From positions 1 through 24,513 of the forward strand of contig DASPWW010000098.1 in assembly GCA_035637595.1 (NCBI GenBank): a stretch of 24,513 nt of DNA. Reading direction: 5' to 3'. The notes under the pieces were generated by a model that searched no databases, had not been told where the DNA came from, and saw only the letters and a list, made by a program, of their open reading frames with translations. The position numbers and the translations under genes are program-made. The number at the start of each line of letters is the position of its first letter. Position 1 is the first letter of the stretch. Positions 7,018 through 13,991 of this stretch are shown one piece after another. Origin of the DNA: DASPWW01 sp035637595. Its GTDB lineage: Bacteria; Actinomycetota; Thermoleophilia; Solirubrobacterales; 70-9.

Positions 7018-8636
7018 TCGACGAGCTTGCCGGGATTCATGATCCCGACGGGGTCGAGGCGCTGCTTGACGGCCCGAAGCGTCTCGAGGCCGAGCTCTCC
7101 GACCTCGGCACGCATGTAGGGCACGTGGTCGCGGCCAACCGCGTGGTGGTGGGTGATCGTCCCCCCCGTGGCCACGATCGCGTCGCAGGCGGCGGTCTTG
7201 ACGGCGCGCCACTGCTCGATCTCCGCGCCGGCGCGCCGCCGGGCCATGAACGTGTAGTACAGCGATGCCCCGTCCGGATAGAGGTGCGAGACGTGGCACA
7301 GCACGAGGCCCGGGGTCCCCTGGGCGTCGAGTGCCGACGCGATCGCGTCGCGAACGGCGCCGTACAGCTCGCCGAGCCGCGACCACGTGTGCGAGGTCTC
7401 GAGTGTCTCGACCATCAGACCGTGATCGAGCAGCTCGTCGCGCAGGAACGGGCCCTCGTAACGGCCGCGCTCCCAGGCGCGGCCTGGAGCCTGGCCGAGG
7501 TAGGCGGCGTCGCCGAGGCGGATGGTCCGCGCGGCGAGCGCACGGCGCCGGGCCACCGACTCGCGCTCGCCTTCCCAGCCGGCGATCAGGATGCAGCCGT
7601 CATCGCGCCGCCGCGCCCGCAGGTAGGCGTCGAACGCCCGCCTCGCGATTCCCCGCGTTGCGGACATCGCAAGGGACAGTCGCGTCTCCTCGCGATCGGA
7701 CAATCGCACGATGTCGGGGGGCGCCTCACCCTGCGCCAGGGCGCGCGTGATCTCGAGCCCGGAGGCAAAGTCGGCCGCCATCCAGGCTTCGTAGCGCCGC
7801 GCCACGGGTCGCGGGCGCACCCGCACGCCGACCTCGGTGATCACGCCGAAGATCCCCTCCGAGCCGAGGACCAGCTCGCGCAGAGCCGGGCCGGCCGCGC
7901 TGTGAGGCGTCTCCAGGGTGCCCAGCTCGCCGGCCGGCGTGACGAGGCGCAGCGAGGTCACGACGGCATCGAAGCGCCCATAGCCACTCGACGCCTGGCC
8001 CGCCGACCTGGTCGCCGCGAAACCGCCCACGGTGGCGTACTCGAACGATTGCGGGAAGTGGCCCAGAGTCACGCCGGCCGCGCCCAGCGCCGCCTCCGCC
8101 TCGGGCCCGCGCAGGCCGGGGCCGAGCCGCGCTGTCAGCGACCGCCGGTCGACCTCGACGTCGCGCATCCGCTGGAGGTCGAGCGACACCAGCCGCTCGA
8201 ATCCGCCCCGGTAGGGGTCGAGTCCTCCGACCACGCTGGTGCCGCCGCCGAACGGGACCACGGCGACGCGCTCGTTCGCACATGCGGCGAGCAGCGCCGC
8301 AACCGCGTCGGCGTTCGTCGGGACCAGGACGGCGTCGGGGGCGTCCTCGAGCGCGCCCGAGCGCAGGCGAATCAGGTCGGGATAGCTGCGGCCGGCGGCG
8401 CGGCGGAGCCTGTCCTCGGCGCTCGTCAGCACATCCCCCTCCCCCGCCGCACGGCGCACGGCATCGGGTAACGGCCTCGGCTCCGGCAGCCGCACCGCCT
8501 CGAGTGCGACCGGCGGTGTGTCCTCGGTCGCGCCGAGCTCGGAGCGCAGCAGCTCGAGCGCATCCGGCGACAGCTCGCTGCGGTGCGCGGTCGGCCCCCA
8601 CCCCCACCATTTGGTGTCGTATCGCTCCGCGGTCAC
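7014..8636 (-). CDS. FAD-linked oxidase, alkyldihydroxyacetonephosphate synthase-like
   Basis: A 540-residue flavoenzyme of the vanillyl-alcohol-oxidase fold. Visible are WWGWGP near the N-terminus, the FAD pyrophosphate loop VPFGGGTSVVGG (127-138), TLGHFPQSFEYATVGGFAAT (190-209) followed by RSAGQASSGYGRF, the active-site-like TGGTITHHHAVGRDH (from 490), and the end DPVGIMNPGKL. This set is that of alkyl-DHAP synthase and its bacterial relatives rather than of glycolate oxidase or D-lactate dehydrogenase. In eukaryotes the family forms the ether bond of ether lipids; bacterial members are mostly untested, so the substrate is open. The GTG start overlaps the stop of the SRPBCC gene (GTGA). It is the last gene of the rsiG-like/FHA/merR operon. 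Confidence 0.88.
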   Translation of the reverse strand: MTAERYDTKWWGWGPTAHRSELSPDALELLRSELGATEDTPPVALEAVRLPEPRPLPDAVRRAAGEGDVLTSAEDRLRRAAGRSYPDLIRLRSGALEDAPDAVLVPTNADAVAALLAACANERVAVVPFGGGTSVVGGLDPYRGGFERLVSLDLQRMRDVEVDRRSLTARLGPGLRGPEAEAALGAAGVTLGHFPQSFEYATVGGFAATRSAGQASSGYGRFDAVVTSLRLVTPAGELGTLETPHSAAGPALRELVLGSEGIFGVITEVGVRVRPRPVARRYEAWMAADFASGLEITRALAQGEAPPDIVRLSDREETRLSLAMSATRGIARRAFDAYLRARRRDDGCILIAGWEGERESVARRRALAARTIRLGDAAYLGQAPGRAWERGRYEGPFLRDELLDHGLMVETLETSHTWSRLGELYGAVRDAIASALDAQGTPGLVLCHVSHLYPDGASLYYTFMARRRAGAEIEQWRAVKTAACDAIVATGGTITHHHAVGRDHVPYMRAEVGELGLETLRAVKQRLDPVGIMNPGKLVD

Positions 8637-9085
8637 GCGAGCGCGTCCTCGAGCGCGTCGAGCGCACTGGCGAGGGTTCGACCGGTCGCCCGGCGCATCA
8701 TCGGCGAGCCGAGCCGCGACAGCCCGCGCAGCGACTGACGGCTGCGCAGCTCAACCTCGGTCCGCGAGCCCTCGGGGCGCAGGTGGATCTCCAGCACGGA
8801 GCTGCGTAGGATGCGCTCGAAGGGGGTGTCGGACAGCTCCTGCTCCCAGACGAAGCGCTCTTGGGCAGACGAGCTGAGGCAGCGAAAGTCGGCCCGTACC
8901 GGGCGCCCGGACTGGGTCGAGAGCACCGTGGTCCAGTGGCTGCGCCGCTCGCCCGATCCTCCACGCACGTTCTCGACCCTGATCGCCCGCGGCCACCAGC
9001 GCGGCAGGTGGTAGGGATCGGAGACGACCGCCCACACCGACTCGACCGGCGTGTCGATCACCCGCCGCCGCGCGACGCTCGGCAT
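8633..9085 (-). CDS. SRPBCC (START-like) family protein
   Basis: A 150-residue protein with the helix-grip fold that binds hydrophobic ligands. The start RRRVIDTPVESVWAVVSDPY, followed by HLPRWWP, is typical of polyketide cyclase/START-like proteins. The long C-terminal helix is GRTLASALDALEDAL. No catalytic residues can be assigned. The frame is open 63 bases further upstream, but that would run into the merR gene; the ATG at 9085 starts 5 bases after the merR stop and directly before the family's first strand. It overlaps the oxidase gene downstream. Co-transcription with a lipid-type oxidase makes lipid binding plausible, as inference. Confidence 0.82.
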   Translation of the reverse strand: MPSVARRRVIDTPVESVWAVVSDPYHLPRWWPRAIRVENVRGGSGERRSHWTTVLSTQSGRPVRADFRCLSSSAQERFVWEQELSDTPFERILRSSVLEIHLRPEGSRTEVELRSRQSLRGLSRLGSPMMRRATGRTLASALDALEDALA

Positions 9086-9090
9086 GGGCG

Positions 9091-9834
9091 TTAGCCGGTG
9101 AGCTTGCGAAGGTCTCGGACCAGGAGCAAATGTTGCAGGTTGGTGCACACGGCGGCGAGGCTCTCGAGGCTCTCGACCGCCTCCTTGCGTCGGGCCTGGC
9201 TGTTGGATCGCAGCGCCGGCCCGAAGAGCTGCTGCAGCAGCGCCGCCTCGCGGTCGGCTGACGTCCTGAAGAGCCGCAGGTTGCGCCCCGCGACGCCGTA
9301 GCGCCCCAGCTCGGCCGCGGCGCGGACGATCTCGAGGTCGGTGTCGTCGTAGACGACCTTTCCGTCGCGGCGCTCGGGCTGCACGATCCCGTACTCCTCG
9401 AGCTCGGCGAGCAGCTCCTCGGAGGCGCCGGTCTGCTCGATCAGCTCCTCGGCGACGAAGCGAGCCGGGTGTAGGTCGACCGTAACGGCGCGACGCATCG
9501 GGCCGACCGAGCGCCGTTCGCCCTCGTCGCGATCGTGCCCCGCGGCAAGCTCCTGGCGGATCACCCGCAGCGGCAGGAACTCGTCGCGCTGCATGCGCAG
9601 GATGGTTCGGAGTCGCTCGACATCCGCCTGGCTGTAGAGCCGGTAGCCGCCGCGAGTGCGCCGCGGCGTCAGCAGCTTCTGGTCCTCGAGGTAGCGGATC
9701 TTCGAGATCGAGATCTCGTCGAACTCCTGGCTGAGGATCTTGCAGACGGCGCCGATCGTCAGCGCCTTGCGCGGCCGCGAGGCGCCGTCGGGGCGCGGCG
9801 GAGCCGTCTCGGCCCTGTCTGTCGCCAGGCCCAC
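9091..9834 (-). CDS. MerR-family transcriptional regulator (partner of GarA-like FHA protein)
   Basis: DNA-binding regulator of 247 residues. The N-terminal winged HTH (about 24-90) is intact: LTIGAVCKILSQEFDEISIS, then KIRYLEDQKLLTPRRTRGGY and RLYSQADVERLRTILRMQ. The long C-terminal part (EELIEQTGASEELLAELEEY and onwards) lacks Cys clusters of metal sensors, so it is not a metal-responsive MerR; the ligand is unknown. The frame is open to 9885, but the GTG at 9834 begins one base after the FHA gene's stop and is the better start. Mycobacteria carry a similar MerR gene directly after garA, and the same order here supports orthology with that regulator (Rv1828 type). The target genes are unknown. 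Confidence 0.85.
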   Translation of the reverse strand: MGLATDRAETAPPRPDGASRPRKALTIGAVCKILSQEFDEISISKIRYLEDQKLLTPRRTRGGYRLYSQADVERLRTILRMQRDEFLPLRVIRQELAAGHDRDEGERRSVGPMRRAVTVDLHPARFVAEELIEQTGASEELLAELEEYGIVQPERRDGKVVYDDTDLEIVRAAAELGRYGVAGRNLRLFRTSADREAALLQQLFGPALRSNSQARRKEAVESLESLAAVCTNLQHLLLVRDLRKLTG

Positions 9835-9835
9835 G

Positions 9836-10309
9836 TCAGCGCTCCAGGTAGCTGAGCTTGTACTTGCCGATCTGGATCTCGTCACCGTCCTCGAGCTTGT
9901 GCGACTCGATGCGCCGCCGGTTGACGTACGTGCCGTTGAGCGACCCCAGGTCGTCGATGTAAAGCCCGTCCTGGCGGCGCACCAGCAGCGCGTGGTTTCG
10001 CGACACGGTGACGTCGTCGAGGAAGACCTCGGCGTCGGGGCTGCGCCCGATGCTCATCCGATCGGAGTCGATCGTGAAGCTCTCGCCCGAGCGTCCGCCC
10101 CCGGAGCGGATGACGAGCGCGGCGCCCGCCTCCTCGACCTCCTCCTCGATGTCTATCGGCTGGTACTCGCCGGTCTCGTCGACCTTGTAGGTCATCGTCG
10201 TGGGCGGCTCCTCGCCACCCTCGCTGCGCGCCAGGTAGGCCCCGCACTTCTGGCAGTAGTTCGCCCCCTCGGGATTGACGAACCCGCACTCGGGACAGTG
10301 CAGGGCCAT
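9836..10309 (-). CDS. garA: GarA-like FHA-domain protein with N-terminal zinc ribbon
   Basis: A 157-residue phosphothreonine-binding regulator. Residues 5-22 form a zinc ribbon (C5, C8, C19, C22 in CPEC...CQKC). A Thr-containing acidic linker (EPPTTMTYKVDETGEY) follows. The FHA domain, about 63-155, shows SIGR (86-89), the SRNH loop (103-106) and LGSLNGTYVNR (121-131). The stretches EVFLDDVTVSRNH and DGDEIQIGKYKL match mycobacterial GarA, which when unphosphorylated inhibits 2-oxoglutarate-using enzymes and is switched off by Ser/Thr kinase phosphorylation in an ETTS motif. Here no exact ETTS is present; the Thr residues of the linker are the candidate sites. The zinc ribbon is not part of mycobacterial GarA. 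Starts 5 bases after the rsiG-like stop, followed by merR, as in mycobacteria. Confidence 0.85.
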   Translation of the reverse strand: MALHCPECGFVNPEGANYCQKCGAYLARSEGGEEPPTTMTYKVDETGEYQPIDIEEEVEEAGAALVIRSGGGRSGESFTIDSDRMSIGRSPDAEVFLDDVTVSRNHALLVRRQDGLYIDDLGSLNGTYVNRRRIESHKLEDGDEIQIGKYKLSYLER

Positions 10310-10314
10310 CAGCG

Positions 10315-10575
10315 TTACGAGGCCTCTTTGGCGTCGTTGACCTTGCCGGCCAGGATGTCGCTGAGCTGCTTTACGTCGTCCCCGGTGATCAGGGCGTCGC
10401 CTTCGTTGTGCTTCTCGCGCAGGCGGCTTACCAGCTCCGCCCGCAGGATGTCGATCTTTCCGTGGAGCAGGCGGCGGCGGTACGAGACCTCGCGCTCCTC
10501 CTCGGTCAGCTGGCCGATCAAGTCCTTCAGCTCCTGATTGCTCATCGAGCCGATATCGGGAAAGGTCTCTTCCAT
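10315..10575 (-). CDS. rsiG: RsiG-like small anti-sigma factor, putative c-di-GMP binder
   Basis: An 86-residue, largely helical protein. Residues 27-42 read EREVSYRRRLLHGKID, which fits the RsiG c-di-GMP signature E(X)3S(X)2R(X)3Q(X)3D at E27, S31, R34 and D42, with His38 in place of Gln. Streptomyces RsiG holds the sporulation sigma factor WhiG inactive when loaded with c-di-GMP. Short RsiG proteins with one motif, acting as homodimers, are known from basal actinobacteria such as Rubrobacter, and this protein has that size and one motif. The partner sigma factor is not in the window. It is the first gene of the FHA/merR operon, with a near-consensus promoter and a Shine-Dalgarno-like run (10587-10596), somewhat far (11 bases) from the ATG. 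The assignment rests on motif and size, so is moderately sure. Confidence 0.66.
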   Translation of the reverse strand: MEETFPDIGSMSNQELKDLIGQLTEEEREVSYRRRLLHGKIDILRAELVSRLREKHNEGDALITGDDVKQLSDILAGKVNDAKEAS

Positions 10576-10630
10576 CTCGTGCTGGGCTCCTTCCTTCTCC
10601 TATCCGGGCACCCCACCCGCGGTGACGTCG

Positions 10631-10658
10631 ATTATATGTGCGGGGCGAAAAGGGTCAA
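10631..10658 (-). promoter_or_regulatory. Near-consensus sigma-70-type promoter of the rsiG-like/FHA/merR operon
   Basis: On the minus strand TTGACC (10653-10658) and a perfect TATAAT (10631-10636) are separated by 16 bases. The start is expected near 10624, about 50 bases before the ATG at 10575. It is the strongest promoter match in the window and lies in the gap after pgsA, so this operon need not depend on transcription from proS. Confidence 0.78.
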
Positions 10659-10692
10659 CCAGAGGTTGAAGGTTGCGAGCGCCCTTGCGCGG

Positions 10693-11337
10693 TCATTCGG
10701 GCGGAAGCGCAGCCCTCAGACGGCCGAGTGCGACCCTCACGTAGAGCGCGGTGGCGAGGAGCGCGAGCGCCAGCCCGCCCACGAACAGGATCCGCGACAG
10801 GACAGTCTCGACCGTGAGCGCGAAGAAGATCCCGCCCATCACCGGCCACACCGCGATCCTGCCGACCCAGTTGATCTCGAGCTGGAGGCCGCGGCGCAGC
10901 GCGAGCTGGGCGAGCGCGAGCGTGACGACCTCGCGTGCTGCGAGGGTCGCTAGCGCCCACCTCGGAAGCAGCTCGAAGTGCCAGCAGACGACGACACCCG
11001 ACAGCACCGTGAGCCGGTCGACGATCGGGTCGAGCAGGGCGCCCATGCGGCTGTACTGCCCGGTCGCCCTGGCGAGCAGCCCGTCGAGGTAGTCGGTGCC
11101 GGCGATCGCCGCGAACAGGATCGAGGACGCGGCCTCGCGCCCATCGCCGGACTCGAAGGCGATGTAGAGGAAGGCCGGGACCGCGGCGAGCCGCAGGTAG
11201 CCGACCAGGTTGGGGATCGTGAACGGCCGAAGCGGCTGGCCCGCGCGGGTCTGAAGCGGCTGCGGGCCGGAGCGGTCGAGGCCGACGAGCCGCCGCCGGG
11301 TGAGCCTGCGGCGGCGTGTTCTCTGGGGGGCGCTCAT
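10693..11337 (-). CDS. pgsA: CDP-alcohol phosphatidyltransferase (PgsA-like)
   Basis: Integral membrane enzyme that transfers a phosphatidyl group from CDP-diacylglycerol to an alcohol, most likely glycerol 3-phosphate. The full family motif D(X)2DG(X)2AR(X)8G(X)3D(X)3D is present: D82, D85, G86, A89, R90, G99, D103, D107. The protein is 214 residues, with about six hydrophobic segments after an Arg-rich cytosolic N-terminus of 35-40 residues. Phosphatidylglycerophosphate synthase is the most likely activity, but actinobacterial cardiolipin and phosphatidylinositol-phosphate synthases share the motif. It starts 9 bases after the proS stop and would use the CDP-diacylglycerol made by the cdsA product encoded at 22517-23485. 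Confidence 0.88.
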   Translation of the reverse strand: MSAPQRTRRRRLTRRRLVGLDRSGPQPLQTRAGQPLRPFTIPNLVGYLRLAAVPAFLYIAFESGDGREAASSILFAAIAGTDYLDGLLARATGQYSRMGALLDPIVDRLTVLSGVVVCWHFELLPRWALATLAAREVVTLALAQLALRRGLQLEINWVGRIAVWPVMGGIFFALTVETVLSRILFVGGLALALLATALYVRVALGRLRAALPPE

Positions 11338-11346
11338 CCCCCGCGA

Positions 11347-13032
11347 TTACTCCAGCCGCTCGAGCAGCTCGATCGCCGCCGCTGCGGCGTCGCCGACCGG
11401 CAGGCGCTCGTCGTTACCGGAGCGGCGCGCCTGCGCTTCGACCGCGCCCTCGGCGAGCGCGCGGGGCCCGACGACCACACGCAGCGGGCAGCCGAGCAGC
11501 TCCGCGTCGGTCAGCTTCTCGCCAGTGCCGGCGTCGCGGTCATCGAGCAGGGCCTCGATGCCCCTATCGCCGAGCTCTGCGTAGATGCGCGACGCCGCCT
11601 CGGATGTCTCGTCCTCGGCCTTGCCGAGCGCCACGACATGCACCTGCCAGGGCGAGATCGAGCGTGGCCACACGATTCCGCGTTCGTCGGCGCCCTGTTC
11701 GATCGCCGCGGCGACGATGCGCGCGGGCCCAATCCCGTAGCTGCCCATCACGATCGGGTGCTCGGTGCCGTCCTCGGCCAGATAGGTCGCTCCGAGCGGC
11801 TCCGAGTAACGCGTCCCGAGCTTGAAGATGTTTCCGACCTCGATCGCCGGCTCGATCTCGATCGGGCTTCCCCCCGGGCTCAGGTCGCCGGCCTCCACTT
11901 GGCGGATGTCGGCCTCCTCGAACGAGAAGTCGCGCGCCGGGCTGACGCCGATCAGGTGCGTGTCGGGCTTGTTGGCCCCGCTGAAGAACCCGTCGCCCTG
12001 GATCGCGACGTCCTTGATCACTGGCACGTCGGCGCCTACGGGCCCAATGAAGCCGGCGGGCCCGAGGCGCTTGGCGATCTCCTCGACGTCGGCGGGACGG
12101 AACTCGCCGCCGAGCGCGTTGCGCAGCTTGATCTCGTTGAGTCGGTGGTCGCCGCGCACGAGTGTGAGGACGAACCCGCGATCCTCGGCGATCACCGGGA
12201 TCGCCTTGAGCGCGGCGCCGGGCGGCACGCCGAGGGCGTCGGAGACCTCCTCGACCGTCGTCAGGCCCGGCGTCGGTGCCTCGCGCGGCGAATCGAGTGC
12301 CGGCGGCAGCTCGACCGGCTGGGGCTCGGCCGACGCCACCTCGACGTTCGCCGCGTAGTCGGGGGCCAGCGCGATCTCGTTCTCGCCCGCTGCGCAGGGG
12401 GCCATGTACTCGTGGGCGCCGGTCCCCCCCATCATCCCGACGTCTGACTCGACGCGATACCAGCGCAACCCGGCGCGATCGAAGATCCGGTCGTAGGCCT
12501 GGATGTGGAGCTCGTAGCTGTGGTCGAGGCCTTCCTGATCGCGATCGAAGCTGTAGGAGTCCTTCATGACGAACTCGCGCGTGCGCAGCACGCCGGCGCG
12601 CGGGCGCGGCTCGTCGCGCTCCTTGGTCTGGAGGTGGTAAAGGATCAGCGGCAGCTCGCGGTAGGAGCGCACGTCGCGCGCGACGTGGTAGGTGAGGCTC
12701 TCCTCGTGGGTCATCGCGAGCACCAGCTCTGCGTCCTTGCGGTCGCGCAGCTTGAACAGCTCCGGGATCTCGTAGCGGCCCGTGCGGCGCCAGATCTCCG
12801 CCGGGTGCAGGACCGGCATCAGCATCTCGTGGGCGCCGATCGCGTCCATCTCCTCGCGGATGATCCGCTCGACCTTGGCGTGGACGCGCCATCCGGCCGG
12901 GAGGTAGGTCCACATCCCGGCGCCGAGCTGGCGGATCAGGCCGGCGCGGAGCATCAGCTTGTGCGACACGGCCTCGGCGTCAGCCGGGTCCTCGTGCAGG
13001 GTGGGCCAGAAGTAGGTGCTGAGCCGGGTCAC
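11347..13032 (-). CDS. proS: Prolyl-tRNA synthetase (bacterial type, with editing insertion)
   Basis: Charges tRNA-Pro with proline in the cytosol. The 561-residue protein starts TRLSTYFWPTLHEDPADAEA, then VSHKLMLRAGLIRQLGAGMW, the standard N-terminus. Class II motif 2 is seen as LRTREFVMKDSYSFD (about 149-163), the INS editing domain occupies roughly 255-370 (KAIPVIAEDRG, LVRGDHRLNEIKLRN), and motif 3 is VMGSYGIGPARIVAAAIEQ (about 428-446). An anticodon-binding domain ends the protein. The frame is open 104 codons further, but that part is Ser/Arg-rich and antisense to the HD gene. GTG at 13032 is the start, with a TACACT hexamer 7 bases before it and no Shine-Dalgarno sequence. pgsA follows 9 bases downstream. 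Confidence 0.95.
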   Translation of the reverse strand: MTRLSTYFWPTLHEDPADAEAVSHKLMLRAGLIRQLGAGMWTYLPAGWRVHAKVERIIREEMDAIGAHEMLMPVLHPAEIWRRTGRYEIPELFKLRDRKDAELVLAMTHEESLTYHVARDVRSYRELPLILYHLQTKERDEPRPRAGVLRTREFVMKDSYSFDRDQEGLDHSYELHIQAYDRIFDRAGLRWYRVESDVGMMGGTGAHEYMAPCAAGENEIALAPDYAANVEVASAEPQPVELPPALDSPREAPTPGLTTVEEVSDALGVPPGAALKAIPVIAEDRGFVLTLVRGDHRLNEIKLRNALGGEFRPADVEEIAKRLGPAGFIGPVGADVPVIKDVAIQGDGFFSGANKPDTHLIGVSPARDFSFEEADIRQVEAGDLSPGGSPIEIEPAIEVGNIFKLGTRYSEPLGATYLAEDGTEHPIVMGSYGIGPARIVAAAIEQGADERGIVWPRSISPWQVHVVALGKAEDETSEAASRIYAELGDRGIEALLDDRDAGTGEKLTDAELLGCPLRVVVGPRALAEGAVEAQARRSGNDERLPVGDAAAAAIELLERLE

Positions 13033-13039
13033 GGCGGCG

Positions 13040-13045
13040 AGTGTA
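13040..13045 (-). promoter_or_regulatory. Candidate leaderless -10 element of proS
   Basis: TACACT on the minus strand ends 7 bases before the proS GTG. The same hexamer precedes dxr. It lies only 20 bases from the divergent -10 element of the HD gene, so the two promoters must interfere or be co-regulated. No -35 match is visible. Confidence 0.5.
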
Positions 13046-13064
13046 TTAGCGAGTCGGCGATGGC

Positions 13065-13070
13065 TAGGCT
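13065..13070 (+). promoter_or_regulatory. Candidate leaderless -10 element of the HD-domain gene
   Basis: TAGGCT lies 8 bases before the ATG at 13079, with GCGGGGCG between them and no Shine-Dalgarno-type AGGAGG. It is identical to the hexamers at 4899 and 13878. Confidence 0.48.
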
Positions 13071-13078
13071 GCGGGGCG

Positions 13079-13846
13079 ATGGCCCAGATCGGCACGCTGG
13101 AGTGGGCTCGCGCCACCGGTGGACGGCTCAGCACGGCCGAGCGGCTCCGGCTGCTCGCGGCGGGCCTGCGCTTCCAGATCGCGCGCACGGCGCCGTGGCG
13201 TCGCCGCCGTGCGCGGCTCGACCGCGAGGCGCTGTCGGGCGTCGAGCTTCCGGAGCGACCGCCCGACTCGCGCAGCGCGCGGGATGCCGAGGAGCTGTGT
13301 CGCGAGCTGTCGTCGGAGTCGCTGCTCAACCACTGCCTTCGCACCTACCTGTGGGGCGCGCTGCTCGGGCAGCGCGATCGGCTGAGCTGGGACCAGGAGC
13401 TCCTCTACGTCGCGGCGATGCTCCACGACCTCGGGTTCACCGAGGAGCACGCCCGGCGCGACCCCGACGCGCATTGCTTCGCGGTCGAGGGCGCCCGGGC
13501 GGCGGGCCGCTTCGCCGCCGACGCCGGCTGGGAGGCCGCCCGCTCCGACGCCCTCGAGGAGGCGATCTGCCTCCACATCAACGTCGAGGTGCCACTCGAT
13601 CACGGCGCCGAGGCCCACCTGCTGTTTCGCGGCGCCGGCTATGACGTCATCGGGCGCGGGCTCGGGGCGATCGCACGGCCTCTGCGCGGCGAGGTGTTGG
13701 AGCGCCACCCGCGCCTCGAGACGAAGGCCGAGTTCGACCGCCTGATGCGAGCCGAGTCGGAGGCCCGGCCCGCCTCGCGCTCGCACCTCTACGTCCGCTA
13801 CGGCGGGTTCCTGCGCCTGATCGAGCGCGCGCCTTTCGAGAGCTGA
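13079..13846 (+). CDS. HD-domain metal-dependent hydrolase
   Basis: A 255-residue protein of the HD superfamily, which uses a His-Asp metal centre to hydrolyse phosphoesters or, in the cyanamide hydratase branch, to hydrate nitriles. The metal ligands are H85 (SLLNHCLRTYLWG), H116-D117 (VAAMLHDLGF), H166 (EAICLHINVEVP) and a late Asp (GAGYDVIG, D189). The spacing and the phrases NH..R.YLW and LHDLGFT are closest to the cyanamide-hydratase-like branch; the substrate is unknown. The frame is open to 13016, but ATG 13079 is favoured by the promoter hexamer 8 bases upstream. Monocistronic and divergent from proS. The first terminator downstream is at 13967. Confidence 0.82.
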   Translation: MAQIGTLEWARATGGRLSTAERLRLLAAGLRFQIARTAPWRRRRARLDREALSGVELPERPPDSRSARDAEELCRELSSESLLNHCLRTYLWGALLGQRDRLSWDQELLYVAAMLHDLGFTEEHARRDPDAHCFAVEGARAAGRFAADAGWEAARSDALEEAICLHINVEVPLDHGAEAHLLFRGAGYDVIGRGLGAIARPLRGEVLERHPRLETKAEFDRLMRAESEARPASRSHLYVRYGGFLRLIERAPFES

Positions 13847-13877
13847 GGATGGGCCGCGCTCCGTCCATGCGGTGAAG

Positions 13878-13883
13878 TAGGCT
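13878..13883 (+). promoter_or_regulatory. Candidate -10 element upstream of LexA box
   Basis: TAGGCT, the third copy of this hexamer, ends one base before a LexA-type inverted repeat. Transcription would start around 13890, inside the operator. No -35 match is visible. Confidence 0.42.
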
Positions 13884-13884
13884 T

Positions 13885-13900
13885 GCGAACAAATGTTCGC
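13885..13900 (+). promoter_or_regulatory. LexA (SOS) box
   Basis: GCGAACAAATGTTCGC is a perfect 6-4-6 inverted repeat. It contains CGAAC-N4-GTTCG, the known LexA operator of actinobacteria and Gram-positive bacteria, including the preferred purine-N-purine-pyrimidine centre. Bound LexA would cover the predicted transcription start of the -10 element at 13878. There is no conventional gene immediately downstream on the plus strand; on the minus strand it would face the 3' end of the HD gene. Confidence 0.62.
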
Positions 13901-13991
13901 GTATGCGGGAAGCCGGACTGTCGCGCGTGCCCTGATGGGACGCTGGCGCGCGGCCGAATCATGGTCAACGGTTCCGCGGAACCGTTTTTTT
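13890..13991 (+). ncRNA. Candidate SOS-controlled small RNA
   Basis: About 100 bases between the predicted start and an intrinsic terminator. A hairpin is visible at 13925-13943 (GCGTGCCC, loop TGAT, GGGACGC, one bulged base), with further pairing possible outside it, and then the terminator stem. A 38-codon frame, ATG 13893 to TAG 14009, starts inside the LexA box but runs through the terminator and would have no full-length message, so an RNA is the better reading. No known RNA family is recognised. Prediction from layout only. Confidence 0.35.
13967..13991 (+). terminator. Rho-independent terminator
   Basis: AACGGTTC and GAACCGTT form an 8-base-pair stem around a CGCG loop, followed by a run of seven T (13985-13991). 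The T run is only on the plus strand, so it ends rightward transcription from the HD gene and/or the short transcript starting near 13890. It is the only convincing intrinsic terminator I see in the window. Confidence 0.88.

Noticed and set aside
10978..12447. Open frame of 489 codons on the plus strand opposite pgsA and proS
   Set aside because: Mirror frame of two well-identified genes; no recognisable motif.
13016..13344. Longer N-termini for proS (to 13344) and the HD protein (to 13016)
   Set aside because: Both extensions overlap the other gene and are unlike the families' N-termini. The promoter-like hexamers support starts at 13032 and 13079.
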